Shown: positions 34,277 through 48,200 of the stretch, one piece after another
How the letters are laid out: every line of letters starts with the position of its first letter
Numbering within the stretch: position 1 is the stretch's first letter
DNA from: Polydactylus sextarius
Lineage: Eukaryota; Chordata; Actinopteri; Polynemidae
NCBI GenBank assembly: GCA_016801845.1
Contig: CM028923.1
Span: 3,782,501-3,846,500 of the forward strand
Direction: 5' to 3'
DNA length: 64,000 bases
Translations under genes and position numbers: made by a program
The notes under the pieces: generated by a model
Database searches by the model: none
Told to the model about the DNA's origin: nothing
The model's input: the letters and a program-made list of their open reading frames with translations, nothing else

Positions 34277-34492
34277 TCAGATGAGATGTGATGTGATTGC
34301 TGCTGCTGCTGCTGCTGCTGCTTGTGGTGGTTGGTGGAGTCGATTTTGCAGTCGTGGATGGAGAGTGTTTCCAGTCCAGGCCCACAAACTGAACCAGCAG
34401 CGTATCAGTGAGCGCGGCGTGTCTTTCCACGGGGCTTTTTTTGCGTTGAGGTATGCGGATGGGGGCTGTCCCATGTCTAACTCCAAGCTCAC
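34277..34492 (-). other. Upstream open reading frame before ckap4
   Basis: A 71-codon frame starts at 34492 and stops 22 nt before the ckap4 ATG. Translation through the GCA repeat gives a poly-Ala stretch near its C-terminus. Whether the transcript begins far enough upstream to include it is unknown, and the peptide resembles no family I know. Confidence 0.3.
34300..34323. repeat. (CTG/CAG)n repeat in ckap4 leader
   Basis: About eight CTG units on the plus strand (CAG/GCA in the ckap4 sense), 46-69 bases upstream of the ckap4 start codon. Confidence 0.9.
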
Positions 34493-35569
34493 AGGCTTAA
34501 AAAAAAATACCAGGAAACAATGAATGACTTCTACTGCTCTTTATGTGATTATGTATCATTACATCAGCTGTAATAACTCTTATTACAGCAGCCTTTATGG
34601 TTAATGCAGAAAACGTCTCTATGGGGCAAAAGGAAGTTTTCCGCATAGTTTACATCCAAAAATAAACATAAATATTAGATGAATTTTAATCTTTAAGAAA
34701 AACTATCACTACAATCTACAACCAAAGGGGGAAAAAAAACATCTAAATCAGTGTGTTTTCAGTGTTTATTGAAGCTGAGATGCTGCAATAACTTTTTAAA
34801 CAACAGCAAACTGATGCAAACTTTGTGCAAGCGTTTCACAGTGAAGCAGAGCAGCCCAGGGAGGGGCTCCTCTTTCACTTTGCTCCTCCTTTCATACGTG
34901 GCAGCTGCAGCCTGCTGTGACATCCTGACAGCACTAGTTTGTCTCCACACATACAGATGCAGTTAAGTTAAAATCACAGATTTTATAATATCCACAGACA
35001 CAGTAGTTAAAATAGAGGACAAAGTCCATTTATATTCAACTATTGTAAAGATGAATGTCATGTTTTCATTTTATCACTCTACATTTCTGTTTGTAAAGGA
35101 GAGACGCTCCCTAACTAACCATGATTATGTGACAAAAAACACAGATATGGTGATAATATTCATATTGATTGAAGTGCTGACATGATCTTTCTTCATGTCC
35201 TGTTATTATTATAGTTATAACATTTTTTTATTCACTTAATTTTGTTCATATCAAAAGATTAAACTCAATCTCATTAACCTCAATGACAAATATTTGCATT
35301 TTAGAGGAAAAAAATGACAGAAAACATGATGTTTTGTTTATATTAGAAGCAAATAAATGACCCATATGTGTTCACTTCTTCAGTTTAACCACGAGATGTC
35401 AGTAAAATAGCGTTTTTAATGACAACACAGGCAATAACATTCAGATAAAATTGCACTGCAGTAAACCTAAAGTGTCAAATACTTATTGTCTTAATTTATA
35501 AACAAATGTAAAAGTGTCTGTTATAGGTTGATTTCCACCAAATTAACAGCACTGGTATCACTTGTTAAT

Positions 35570-35625
35570 GGCTAGATAGATAGATACTTTATTAATCCCA
35601 AAGGGAAATTAAGGCAATTGAGAAA
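35570..35625. mobile_element. Fish non-LTR retroelement 3'-tail fragment
   Basis: TAGA tetranucleotides precede TACTTTATTAATCCCAAAGG and GAAATTAAGG. This motif is a familiar 3' end of fish LINE-type elements. Only the tail is present, so the family cannot be fixed here. Confidence 0.55.
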
Positions 35626-36184
35626 TTAAGTTATTTATATAATTTTCTATTTAAAAAGTCAAATTAAGTCGGTTTGTTGAGATAAAATTGACAAAAGTAA
35701 CAATAGTGTAATATATCTATCTGAATATTAACAGTTTTTCCAAGTGCGCTCACGTTCAAATAATTCCAGAATCCACGTGGGAGTTTCCCAGCAGCTCGTG
35801 AATGCAGCACGAAGCTCCGCCCCCACGCGGTGACAACAGACGCCGCTCCTCTGACGCTCCGTCCAGGTGTTCGCTCTGTGATATTGCAGAGACCTGGAAA
35901 CCGTTGAGAAGCCTTAGCAGGATCTGCATGAGATGGCCTAACGTGATAAAAACTGACGTCTCTCCGGAGCTTCTCAGCTGTCACTTGGATGTTGTAAACG
36001 AAAAAGACAGAGAGCGAGAGAAAAAAAAAATGCCGTCTTTCCGCTCTTCACTGCCCCATTCACCCCTCCTCTTCGTCCTCCTCCACAGAATGAAGCGGGA
36101 GCACCGTTAAGATGAAGACCGACAGCGGGGTTCAGAATTCGGACTGCTGAGTGTTTATACCTCGCGAAGGAGTGAGGGGAGAAC

Positions 36185-36213
36185 AGCTAGCTAGTTAGGC
36201 TAACTAGCTAGCT
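36185..36213 (+). promoter_or_regulatory. bltp3b: Perfect hairpin in bltp3b 5' leader
   Basis: Arms 36185-36197 and 36201-36213 are perfect 13-base inverted repeats around a 3-base loop (AGCTAGCTAGTTA / TAACTAGCTAGCT), followed by more AGCT units to 36220. It lies 66 bases before the start codon and could slow scanning ribosomes if transcribed. Confidence 0.6.
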
Positions 36214-36279
36214 AGCTAGCCGGACGGCTCAGACACCCGGCGGCGGCAGAGGCAGCTCGGATACCGGATTCGCGCGACC

Positions 36280-39200
36280 ATGGCCGGTCTCATTAAGAAG
36301 CAGATCCTGAAGCATCTATCCAGGTCAGTGCCTAGCGGGCGTTAACGTTAACAGACAGCGAGAAAAGGGGGGGCGACTGAGCTCGTTAGCTAGCTATCAA
36401 TACAACGCTACTTAACGTTAAAGCAATTATATATTTAGCTAGACTGGCGTGAAAGCGATTCGCCTTGAGGTTTAGTGAGTTAACCCGTGTCCTGTGGTGT
36501 ATGTCAGACTGTCAGTTGTGTTTTTTTTTTTTTTTTTTTCCAGTGGATGTAACCCTCACTGACCCGAGACGTGGCTAACATCGTTAGCATCGGTTGTTAG
36601 CTAGCGACTAATCCTCCGATACTTGCTTTGACAGGTTGAACCAGTCGTGTGTTTGAGTCAGATTGATAAAAATAACAATCTCAGTCCTGCCCTTTTATGC
36701 AAATTATTTGTCAGATAACCCCATGCAAACACAATATTTTTTTATAGCATTAACAGTAAAACAATAAATCTCCCTATTTTGACATTAGTAACCATAACTG
36801 AAACATTAGAAAATGGGGTTGCGCAAGGACTCAAGGGGGTGCAGTCTTGTTTACATGAGTGTAAAGGTCTTTTCAGATCATGCACAGTCCATATGAACCC
36901 TGAACAACCTCACCTCTCACTTTCAATATCATCATCTACTATAATGACATCTTAATTCACACAGTTAACCTCCTTATTAAGCACCTGGAGATAAATGAAT
37001 GTAATAGTAGTCCAGGAACTGTCTTGCTGTGTAAGGCTCTTTTTTAATGTCCTATTGTTATATATTTGAGGCACTTAGCTTTGTCTCCATTACATGGATT
37101 ATTTATCCTTTTCCCAACATCCCTCAAGGGACTTTCAATAGACTACTTCCTTGTTTTGTTCCAGGGGGAGAGCTCAAAACCAGCAGCACAAGTTTTTTTT
37201 TCACCCATGTATTAAATTGCTAATAAACTATTACCACAGCGCATTTACACTCCTAGCTTTATCCAAACACCTAAGTATTAAATTCAAGGGTAGTTTAATA
37301 AATTATAGCTATCACATTTAAGTTGCAGGTCGCAGATGACTAAGTCCGAAAATCTCATCAGTATGCAGGTGGACAGGTTTGAAGAGCACAAAGGTGATTG
37401 TGTTTGATGGGAGGATTTTCTGTTTTTTTTTTTTTTGTTTTGGTTTGTTTTGCAGTAGCTGAATCGGTACTAATTTGACGTTAAATGATAAATACCTTAA
37501 AGGTGTTTGGGATTTGCTTTGTCCTTCGTATTCTTGCACAATGCCACAGACGAGCATTGCTGCATTGCTAGCAACACACAGCCTGTGGGTGGCATGTCCT
37601 TCATTGTCCTAGTATCTTATGTTATGTTGTGTGTGAGCGTGTGTGTGTGTATTTTTCTGCACTTGACTGTGCATGACCACACTAGCATTAGCATCAACAC
37701 CGACAGGAAATGACGAGAGGAACAGTGATGTCATCTGTGTTTTTGCGCTGGCCATCTGATCTGCTTTGTTGTGGCCTGATCAGTCTGGCAGAGAGTGGAA
37801 GATGACCCATCTGACATTTGTCCAATCCTGCGACGCTTGGTGTGGTGATGTCAGTCGTAAAAGTGCATCAGCATCACCTTATATGCTCCACTGAACGAGC
37901 ACAGCCACAGAAAACTATTATTGTTTCATACGTTTGGACGTTTCTGCCTCGATTTCTGTTTGAATAGGTTGTACCTCTCTCTGTTTTATTAATACACGCC
38001 TGTGTGTGCTTACGCAGCGATAGGTCATGTTGTTAGTGTCAACATGTCATCTCGCCCTCCATGTTGCAGAGGACACATGTCGGTCTGATACGATCTATGA
38101 CCTGGACGAGGCCGTCTCACTGAGGCGGCAACACATCTTTACGGTTCATTGACTCAAGTCTGCACAGGTTATTCTTCCTCTGGATGCCACAACGTATTAA
38201 ACTAGTTGAGAGAGGCTTTTTGTTAGAAGAAAGCTTTTTGTGTGTTATACACAGGATCAAAATTTACTGACAAGACCCTGATTCAGAGTCAGGTCAGTGC
38301 AGTCTCCTCTTACACACATTGACATAGACAAATACAGATGGATGAAGAAACAGTCAAACACAGTTAAACATGCTTGGTCACAGTCCTGTCACATTTCTCT
38401 CCCAATGGAGAGATTTTATTTTCTCATGCTGCTATGTGAAAGCGAAAGGTCGCAGTGAACTACATAGCAGGGACATAAAAGCTTAAATATAAGTGTTACA
38501 GCCCAAGAATGAGAGCTGTACTTTATTTGAATAACTGGTCGGCGAAAATCCTTCCTTCTCTCGTTCACGCTCCTCTAGCTTTTGTTTGCACACAAACAAG
38601 CTGAGTTACTGAGTAAACGCCACAGATTCTTACTTTTGTTTTCTCCTCTATTATGGTTGATTTTTCTAGACTAATAACATCCTAAAGTGATATTCTATAA
38701 GTTAATCTTTACTTTAACGTGATCCTTTTCTTTCCTTTCTGTGGCATCGTTATTACAGCTTATTAATGTCACAGGACCGCAGCTCTGCTCTTGGTAATTG
38801 TAGGCAACATAATTCACATCCTGAGGTGCAGGGAGGAATGTAGGAAGTTTGAAAAAGTGCGAGGAGATTTAATCCACGTGCTTTAGGCAAAGCTGGTGAT
38901 AGAGAAAACTTAAACAAATGGGCTCCATATAGAGTGAGGAGATTATCACCTCACTCTCTAATGGAAAGAGTTTATGACCTGGTAGATTATTAGCTTTATA
39001 GTCAAGCTGGTATTTGAGGGTCATTGTGGTGAGAGTTGACATGTCCGGCATATTCCTGTCCACGTCTTCTCTTTTTTTAGACTGTTCAGTAGTTTCGGTA
39101 CTCGGCTTGCTTCCTGTCAGTGCTGCTTTTATTATTATATATGATTTGATAAAACCACCAACAGATCCCGCAAGAGTTTTATCCTGTAAATGTTCAGTCA

Positions 39201-42200
39201 GTGTGTTAGTTTAGGGAAACATTTTTAACTCGGAGTCAGCTGAGATGCGGCATAGGGGATTTTAACAGAAAAATGTTATGAAGGTATTATTCAGCAAGCA
39301 CGAGTATAACAAGTCCTTTCTTTTTCATCAGTGGAGGTGTAGTGGCCATTACAGTGTGAGAGATGGCTCCCTCTCTGCAGTCGTTTCCATCCTGCAGTAG
39401 CAGCTGCGTGATGATGCACTATAGTGATGAACTCCACTCGTTCTCGGTGTTATTGCTCACTGCTGGTGGGAAGGCAATTACTTCATGAGTCATGACTGAG
39501 TGCTTTGCTATGTGTGTCTCATTGGTGTGTAGCCGTGAAGTGCTTGTTTGTGTGTGTGTGCGTGGTTTGAGAGCATCGTTTGGACAAGGTCCCTCCAGGA
39601 TTCGGCTTCCTCTGCTGCTTCTGCTGCTGTGTAACTTGGGATCTTGGATTGTTTTCTCCTTCACACCAGCCTTTTCTTTTCACTTTCTCATCAGCGCCAT
39701 AAATATTCCAGGACTGTTCGGTTCAGCCTTCGATGCCAAGTACAAGCTCACTGCACTTTGACAAGGCTGCTGCTTTGCCTGTGTGTGTGATTCAATTGTT
39801 GTCCCTATTAATGTGTGTGGAGGTGTTTTTTTTCTGTAGGAGTTTGTCCATGTAGGCTCATTACAAGAGTGGGCGAACTTTCCCCAAAAAAAAAAATAAA
39901 TAAATAAAATCACATTCAGATCTTCTTAACACCTTAACACATCTTCTTAAAAACTATCTAAACTCAAACATGACTGAATGTATCTGTCTGCACCATTTAG
40001 AAAAACAATATTGTTACAGTCATCCCTGTTCTTCCCTACCTGCGTTTTTAAAACTGTTCTAAATTATTTGTTAGTGATGGAAGTTTATGTTTCAGGTCCT
40101 TGTGAAATACACTTTAGTCTGGGAAAAAAATGTATAGATCGCTTTGAAAAGTATCTGATCGTGCAGATATACTGACAATAGGCCTGTTTCCACCACAGGA
40201 ACTTCTGGGTAATTATACGGGAACTCGGTCGTTGGCGCGTGTCTCCACCAGAGGAACAGTTCCCGATAGAAAAGACAGAGGATCCTTTTAGGGGCCGAAA
40301 AAAGTCCCTACCCATGGATAGGTACTTTTTTCAGCCCCTAAAAGGTCTTAGGCAGGGTTTTTAGGTTGACTCGTGGTGATTGGTTGTAACTCAAGATGCT
40401 CATGACGCAGTCAACAAAGAAACGCCGTTTTCAAAACCCAGCGTTAGAAGCGTATCAATAAATAGATTCTATAACTAGAATAGAAGCGGAGGAAGGGACA
40501 CAGATGAAACCGTCACAAAATGATCGCAGGGTTTCACATATAATGATCAATGTGTGGGGGAACCACAGAATAAAAACTGACCACTACAAATGAATTAATT
40601 TATGTTTTCCAACGTGAAACACAATGTTAAAAACACAGGAACAGTCCCCACCTCTCCTCTCTCACTGCAGCGTGTAGTTTATTTATAGTAACACGATGAA
40701 GAAGATGATCGGTAAACTCCGTCCCCCGTCGCGTCGTGATCGTAGTCTTACCCTCGGTGGAGACACATCGCCCTCAAAGGGCCGCGAGGGAGGAATTTCC
40801 TGAACAGTTTCCAGCTCCCTGCTGTTACATCCAAACTTCTCAGTGGAAACACGGCTATTGAGGCCTTTTTGCGTCACTGTCAACATCAATTGTGATCGCG
40901 ATTCGTCAGCAGATTGTCCACCCTTTAACTCTGGTTGATAAAACTGACGTGACGTTATTTTTAATGACGTTTGTTTTGGTTTTTTTGTCTCCATATCATC
41001 ACCTATTTATCACAAACAAACACTTTAAAAAAGAGCTGGAAATATTAGATCAATGGAGACAAATGAAGCAGAAAAGTTGAGGCAACAAAAGAAAATAGCT
41101 TCTTTTTTTCGTCTCCATTTAATTCTTTTATTTCACTTCCACGCTGTAGTTGCTTTTATTAGTATCTATTGGATTTAACACAACTTTGATAGCTCATGTT
41201 TATAGCTGCACAGCTGTTAAACAATAAAAAGAGACGAACAGGTAAACAGAAACCGCCAGGTGCAACTTCTTTATCTCTAATTTTGTTAATGGCTCATGTT
41301 TTCCATCTTTAATCAAGCTGGGATTATTGAAGCAGGCTCTTTAATAAAATATCATATTATTTTATGTGAATATGAAACTCAGTGATAATTAAGAAGATGT
41401 TTATGGAAGTAGGCACATGTTATTTTTACTTCAGGTTATGTTTCCATCACCTCAGTGCTACTGTCCTCTAACAGGATAAGATAACATATCACCTCTGACA
41501 AGCTAATAAACTATATTTTGAAGTCAGCACTATTAGATTACCAGTCTGTTGACCATTACCATGTTACCACTTGTATCTTACAAACTGCTTGTTTCTAACT
41601 GAATAAAATCCCTTGATATCTGTTTAGAAACACTGAGGGCAGTTGTCAGACTGTTTCACCAGACTCATTACAGCTCGATGTTGACACTGAACGGACTAGT
41701 CATGGATCCAGAAGCCCATTTAAATGTCACGGACTCCATTTTTGTGGTTGAGCCAAGTTTGCTGCTCCGTCAAATATGAACTGGCAGCAAAGAATGTGAT
41801 AACATAACAGATCCTGTTTTTTTTTTTTTTTTTTTTTCTCAAAAGCCACATTCCTGATTCCTTAGAGAGTTCCTCAAGGATGCTTCCCTCCTTTTTATTC
41901 AATATTTCCTTTGTGTTTCCCTCTGTTCCTGTTTGTCTCTTTCTCTTTATTTCTCTCATCGTGTTGCCACAGTCTCGGTTGCTAAAACATGCTGGTTTGT
42001 CTGAGTCACTGTTCTCTCAGACTCCTCTTTCTTTTGTTCGTTCGTTCGTTCTTTCCGTCTTTCTTTCTTTCTGGCACTGATGTCATCAGGCTGCGCCACG
42101 AATGCACTGTCAGAGAGCTTTAAAAAAAAAAAAAAAAAAGCAGGGAGTCTCTAATTTTCCATGCACAGACATCAGCAGAAAGAGTGGCGGACTGAAGTCT

Positions 42201-45200
42201 GCTTTCATTGTGTTGTGGTGAATGGAAAAAAGCTGCTAGATCAGACTCCTGTGGTGGACGTTTCACACAGGATATGGTTTTGAAAAAGGGAGAAATGTAT
42301 CTTACAAACCAGACATACAAGACATGAGAGCGAGTAACAGGTTAAAGCTGACTTTAATAAAGAGGAATGTGGGCACGGCTTTCACTGTTGAGTGGTTAAT
42401 TTAGTGTTCGACAAGCAGGCAGACCCTTCTGCAGACAGTAGCCTGCCTTAATCTCTTTATGTGTCCGGATTTGGTCCGGTGAGCTCGGCCCCGCTGATTG
42501 GAAGAATGACTGAAGTCTGAAGATGAAAGGGAAAGACTGTGTGTGAACTTTAATACCCTCAGTAATGAGCGAGGACCCCCCCCCCTGGTTTTGAGTTAGA
42601 CGCTTCAGTGTTTGGTGGCTGATCAACAATATATTTATCTTGTTAGTGTGTTGAAGGGAGGAGAGGAAGTTAAAGAAGTCTGAGAAGGAGCGAGAGAGTG
42701 AGTGACTAAAGTCCTGGCGAGCTGCTTGATACTTGATCAGCAGCAGGGATGAATATTTCACTGGTCACACGGCAGTGAAATATTGAGACGGTCCAGGAAC
42801 AACATGCATCTTTCAGACACAAACTAACCATGTGTGTGTGTGTCTCTTTCTCTCTTTCTGAATCTATTCCCACATGAACATGTGGGCATATAATATTATT
42901 TGTGTTTCACTGGTGAGAGAGAGAGTGTGTGTGTGTCTCGTTCTCGTTGTTCCACTGGGCTGAGTTTTCTGTTTATGTGTTGTTGCTCGTGCTGTTGCTG
43001 CTGCCGCCGCCTGAATAATTTACAGCCACGTTGAATTAGAGAAGAATCTAACGCTGCCAGGAGAAGGTGTTGAGTGGAAACGAACCAGGAATTTTTACAG
43101 ACTGAATAATTTAAAACGTATTGAACTGAATCACAAAGCTTTGATCGTTTGACAAAGTTTCTTTCACGCCGCGAATACAGACTGATTCGCTACTACGTCT
43201 CCTGACTCCTTCCCTCACTGAAAAGTCAGACACCGGAAACCAAATAGTCTTCAAAAGATGGTCCAGTTACTGAGAAACTTATATCATCACCACTTTTTTG
43301 ATAGTTGATAAAGCAGATGATCTTCTCAGTGCAACTGTGACTTATAATTATAAAAACTCAGTGTTTTTAGGGCCACAACAATGTCTCATTGTACTTTTTA
43401 TAAACAAACAAAAAAAAAGAAAAATGGAGGAAATTTCACCCAATGACACAGATTTCATATTTATAGGCTATATAATCGGATCGGTTGACTTTACCCATCA
43501 ATGTTTTGAGAGGAAATGTTTCTCATTACTTTGTCAGATAATAAGACTTGTATGCACTTCCTGTCATGTGACTGCTGTGTTTTTATCACTTTTATCTTTT
43601 TATCTTTGGGGGGCTTCAGTTCCTCATCTATACAGTTTATTTTAAAAAGTTCATATTATTTGATATTGATAGTTTGATAATAAAGTATAAAGACGAGGAT
43701 GACAATCTACACTTAATAACTTACATCGCGCCACATTATTCTAAATGATTATAATTATAAGAATAGCCTTAGACGTATAAAAATCATTCATCACGCTGAC
43801 ACGGAAATATTTCAGTCGATACTCGGTGCCATTTTTATGTTATGTACATTCATCATGGTGAGACAGTAAAATACTAAAAGTGTTACACCTTTTATAATCA
43901 GGTCACTGAATCAGTCAGTCAGTATTGGTTATGTGTTAGTTGTGAAACTGAGCTTTGATCTTGTGAGAGAGATTAGCTAACTAACAAGATTAACCCTAGA
44001 CAGACTGTTGACAGCAGGAGAATGTGAAATCAATTTTATCATGTTTTATTATGTTTTAAGAGATTCTCTTAAAGCGGTCTACGGAGATTCACACAAGGTC
44101 AATAAACCACACGGTATCAGGCTACTTTGCTAACTATTAACCAATAATTAAACTGTGAATGGGTCAAGAAAACACTTAGGTCATGGACTCTGAGATTATG
44201 TGTCCAAGTCTATTTACTTGAGCTTAAGAGCAAAGAGACTAAACACACAGAATCACTACATATACACACAGCAGCTCCACAGAGGTTTTCATCATGAATC
44301 AATATTGGCTAACACCCTTAATTAAAGATTTTAAAGAGTGTTTTTGGCACTTTAACACACAGAAATGATCCTGAGTGGTAATCTGTTTTAACAGTATCAG
44401 ATAAACATCTTTACCTCATCTCTTGTCTGTTCTTTCTGCCTCTATATTACATCTCAGGAGGTGTTTTCATTATTAAAACTCTGCCAGTTTGTACCTTGAT
44501 CCTCTCTCCCTCATGTCATTATCAGATTAAGTCGTAACTCTGGAAACTAAGTCGGCAAATGCGACTAACGAAGCCTAAATGAGCTGGAAAACTATGTTTG
44601 TGACCGACCTTTAATTCCAGTGTAATTGTTATTTATTTTCATTCTCATAGCTGAGATGTTGTTCCATAGTCTGACTTTAATATTTACCTGATAATAATAG
44701 TTTTAAAAACATGCTCTTTCCTCATCCAATACATCATAATCCAAACAGTTGGAGTTTGTTTGGTCAGACCGTCGCTTTGCCAAGAACTGAGATGTTTCCA
44801 TAAATATTCTCCGGCTCGAAACTCACAAGCTGTGCTTCTCGTCTTGTGTCTCTCGTAGGTTCGCTAAGAACCTGTCGCCGGACAAGATCAACCTCAGCAC
44901 GCTGAAGGGCGAAGGTCAACTCACCAACCTGGAGCTGGATGAGGAGGTTCTTCAGAGTCTGTTGGACCTGCCCACATGGTTGGCCATCAACCGTGTGGAG
45001 TGCAACAAGGCCGCCATCCGGGTGAGGGACACATTTTGAAATAGTTTTGAGACAAGATTCATACACCTCTCTTATCTTTACTCTAAATATAAAGCCTTGA
45101 GTCAGGGGCTGGCTAGGTTATATAAGCATCAAGCTTTGATACTAGTCAAATAGTACAAATTATAAAGTTTTACAAAGGGTTAAGTGTTTGACTGTTTTCG

Positions 45201-48200
45201 ACAGGGCAGAGAAACTTCCTGAAGTCTCCACTGGTTTCCTTGCAACCACTTAGAGCCAAGAAAAAAATTTGGCACATAAAAGCTTCTGTAAAAACATCAA
45301 ATGATTGTTTCTTTTCTGCAGATTAAATACACAAGATATCTCACGTTAATTTGTGAACCTTATGAGTGCCGCTTGTTTTTGTAGCTCTCACACAGAGCTA
45401 TGCTAACTCACGCTAAACCCTCCAGAAAATAAATAAAACTTGCTTTAAAACCTCTCTACTCCTCCACTCTCCCTACACTCCCTGCTCTTATTGCTGTTAT
45501 AAAAACCAAAATTACAGATGACTCACATTTAAAACCACAATCAAAAACTGATTCTTTAGTTTTCCATCAGGCCGATAAAAGCTAGTAAATAATATAGTTG
45601 TCTTGTTTTCGAACAGACAGACTCATTAATCAGAACATAGTGTAGGAGTAGCAGCAAGTAAACACACTTGTTATCATGTTGTAGCAGCACACAGTGACTC
45701 TTTGCGCTACACACACACTCTCTGCTGGAGCTGTCCGATGCCCCTGATGTGGCCGAGATCATCGGCCAAGTGCCCCGTGTCAGAGCACGCGCACTTTGAC
45801 ACACCCTGGAAACAGTGAATGGAGCTGTGTCGTATCCATAAGTGGACTTTTACGCAGACCAAGGTCCACTTTCCATTTCCTACTTTTTCCTCCTGCAGCT
45901 TTCCTACTTTCTCTCAATCTATCATCACATTTGAGTCCCTGCCGGCTGCCTCAGTGTTATAAATCCTCTGCTTTTTATTCGCTGTGTAATACTAACGCAG
46001 CGATGCAGCTTTAAAAAAAGAACCATCATCATTTACAGTAAGAGAACATAGAGCATCATATTTCTCTGTGAACAATTGAGCTGGTGAATTGAAACCTGTG
46101 GTGCCGCCTGTCTCCAGCTCTGTGTGCATTTCAGTGTTTCAGTATTAAAAAGAGAACAGAGATATGTATATTACTTCCTCACTAGTTAAATCCCCATCTT
46201 CTCTTTGTGTCTTCCTGTTACGGAGAAGCTAAACCCAAAAGACGTGCACAAACAAATAAACAATAATTAAGTTGAACAAGTTGTTTTATTGATCGATTTG
46301 GTTTGAATAGAAGTTACAAAACTTGTATAATTCTGTACACGCTCATAAAATCACCCACTGATGTAAAATGTTTCTGTTTCAATGAATCAAAGTGTCAGAC
46401 GTGAGCTCACGCCTCCTACTGGCGCTTTAAAGTATTTCTAGTCAGTCAAGTGAATGAAATAAAAAGTGTTGAAGCCATGAAACAGAAAGACTTTCTCACA
46501 TTTTGATTTATGACATCTTAAAAAAAAAAACAACTACAACTGGACATGGCCATTAATCTTTTCAGTCGTATTATCAAACACAGACTTGAATCAAAAAGGC
46601 TTCATGTTGATAATAAATGGTGCTGCCAGTCAGCTCAGATTCATTGATTTTTTTTTTTTCTTTCATCTCTGAGTCACCTTTTCTTCTGTTTGCACTTGAT
46701 GTAATTCTGTGCAATTGAGTTGCATTTAATTTCATTATTAAGTCCCATCGTCTGGTGATTTAACCTTTAACTGTCGTAGAAGACAATAAAGTTTAAAAGT
46801 ATTTTTTTCCTCTTTTCATTCACAGATACCATGGACAAAGTTGAAGACTCATCCAATCTCCTTGGTAAGTTTCACTTTCAATGCCTCTTGTCCTCAGTGT
46901 GTTTTCTTTTCTTTTTTCTTTTTTTTTTTTTACATCACTGCAGTGAGGTTTTGTGCTGCGTGTCTGCATCATGGCTGCCAGTTTCTCCCTCGTGGCCGCC
47001 GCCTCACTGAGCAGAGCGCAGGTGTCGGGTTGACAGGACGCCAGCCTGGTCCCAGTCCCCAGTTAACTGTAATTCCCAGCACACAGACTGGTGCAGTGCA
47101 ACAACAACAGAGGGAGCATATGATATAAACATACGCTCATCTACACCAAATGTCTTGTGTGTGTTTGGTTCATAAGCTTCAGTTCGCCTCCAGTACCTGG
47201 TGTTTCACTACATTTAGGGGAAAGATAAAAATATCACAACGCTATTAATAAGTTATTTCCCTGTGATTATCAGAACCACATTGTATCAAAAGGTAACACA
47301 GTAGCGCTTTGTTTAATCTGTTATTAGTCACTATACTGTCGAACACAATGGTATCACACCTCCAACACTAGCATGGCATTTATAATACAACAGAGTGAAA
47401 ATGGAGAGCATGTGGTGGCACACAGTGATGAAAGACTCGTTGTGTTTAGACTTATATTAATCGGAGAATAGTGAGGGTTTAATTCATGGAGGTTCACTGT
47501 TTGTTTATCTTGGTGGATGTGAAAACTATAATGTAAATGTCAAAATAAGATACAAAATACAGAACATAATTAATTGGAAATAGAATCAGCAGCCTGATGA
47601 TATACATGTTAATAATCATGTAAAATGATGAGCAATGAATCACATAATTAGAGCGATAATAAAACAGCTTCATGTGTGCTTTGGTTTTGGTTTCATATCT
47701 AAACACTTGTGTGTTTCCTGACTGTTTCAGACTCTGGACAAAGTGGTGATGGAGATGAGTACCTGTGATGAACCTCGTCCTCCTAACGGTCCGTCTCCCA
47801 TCGCAACCGCGTCGGGACAAAGGTTAGCAAATAAAATCAGAAATATATAAGGATAAATAGCTCTAATTTTATAATCAGTGACATTTAGAGTGGTGGATTC
47901 AGGTTTATTATATGTACTGACTAACTGTTGATAAACTTTTATTTAATAATAAATAATAATCAAGAACTCAGGTTTACTCTAAATATAACTTAGGAATATT
48001 TTATGTGTCAATGAATGAATTATGACATGAATCAAAAATTCCTTTAATTACAACTTTATTTGTCTCAGTAAACTTAATCCACTATTTAAAGTGCAGCAAA
48101 TAGTGTTTAGCACCCTGTGTTTTGTTTTTTTAATGCTTAATTTACATATAGTAAACATAGTTTTTTAGTATTTTTTTTTTTTTTTTGCTTTAACACTTGT

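Larger units (their letters stand above)
34493..36279. promoter_or_regulatory. Head-to-head region between ckap4 and bltp3b, with bltp3b promoter/leader
   Basis: The two start codons face apart, 2,025 bp from each other. On the right, 35770-36280 becomes GC-richer, with an E-box (CACGTG, 35774-35779), a GC box (GCTCCGCCCCCAC, near 35814-35826) and the leader of bltp3b. The middle, 34950-35560, is AT-rich with no coding sequence. A repeat tail sits at 35570-35625. Confidence 0.55.
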
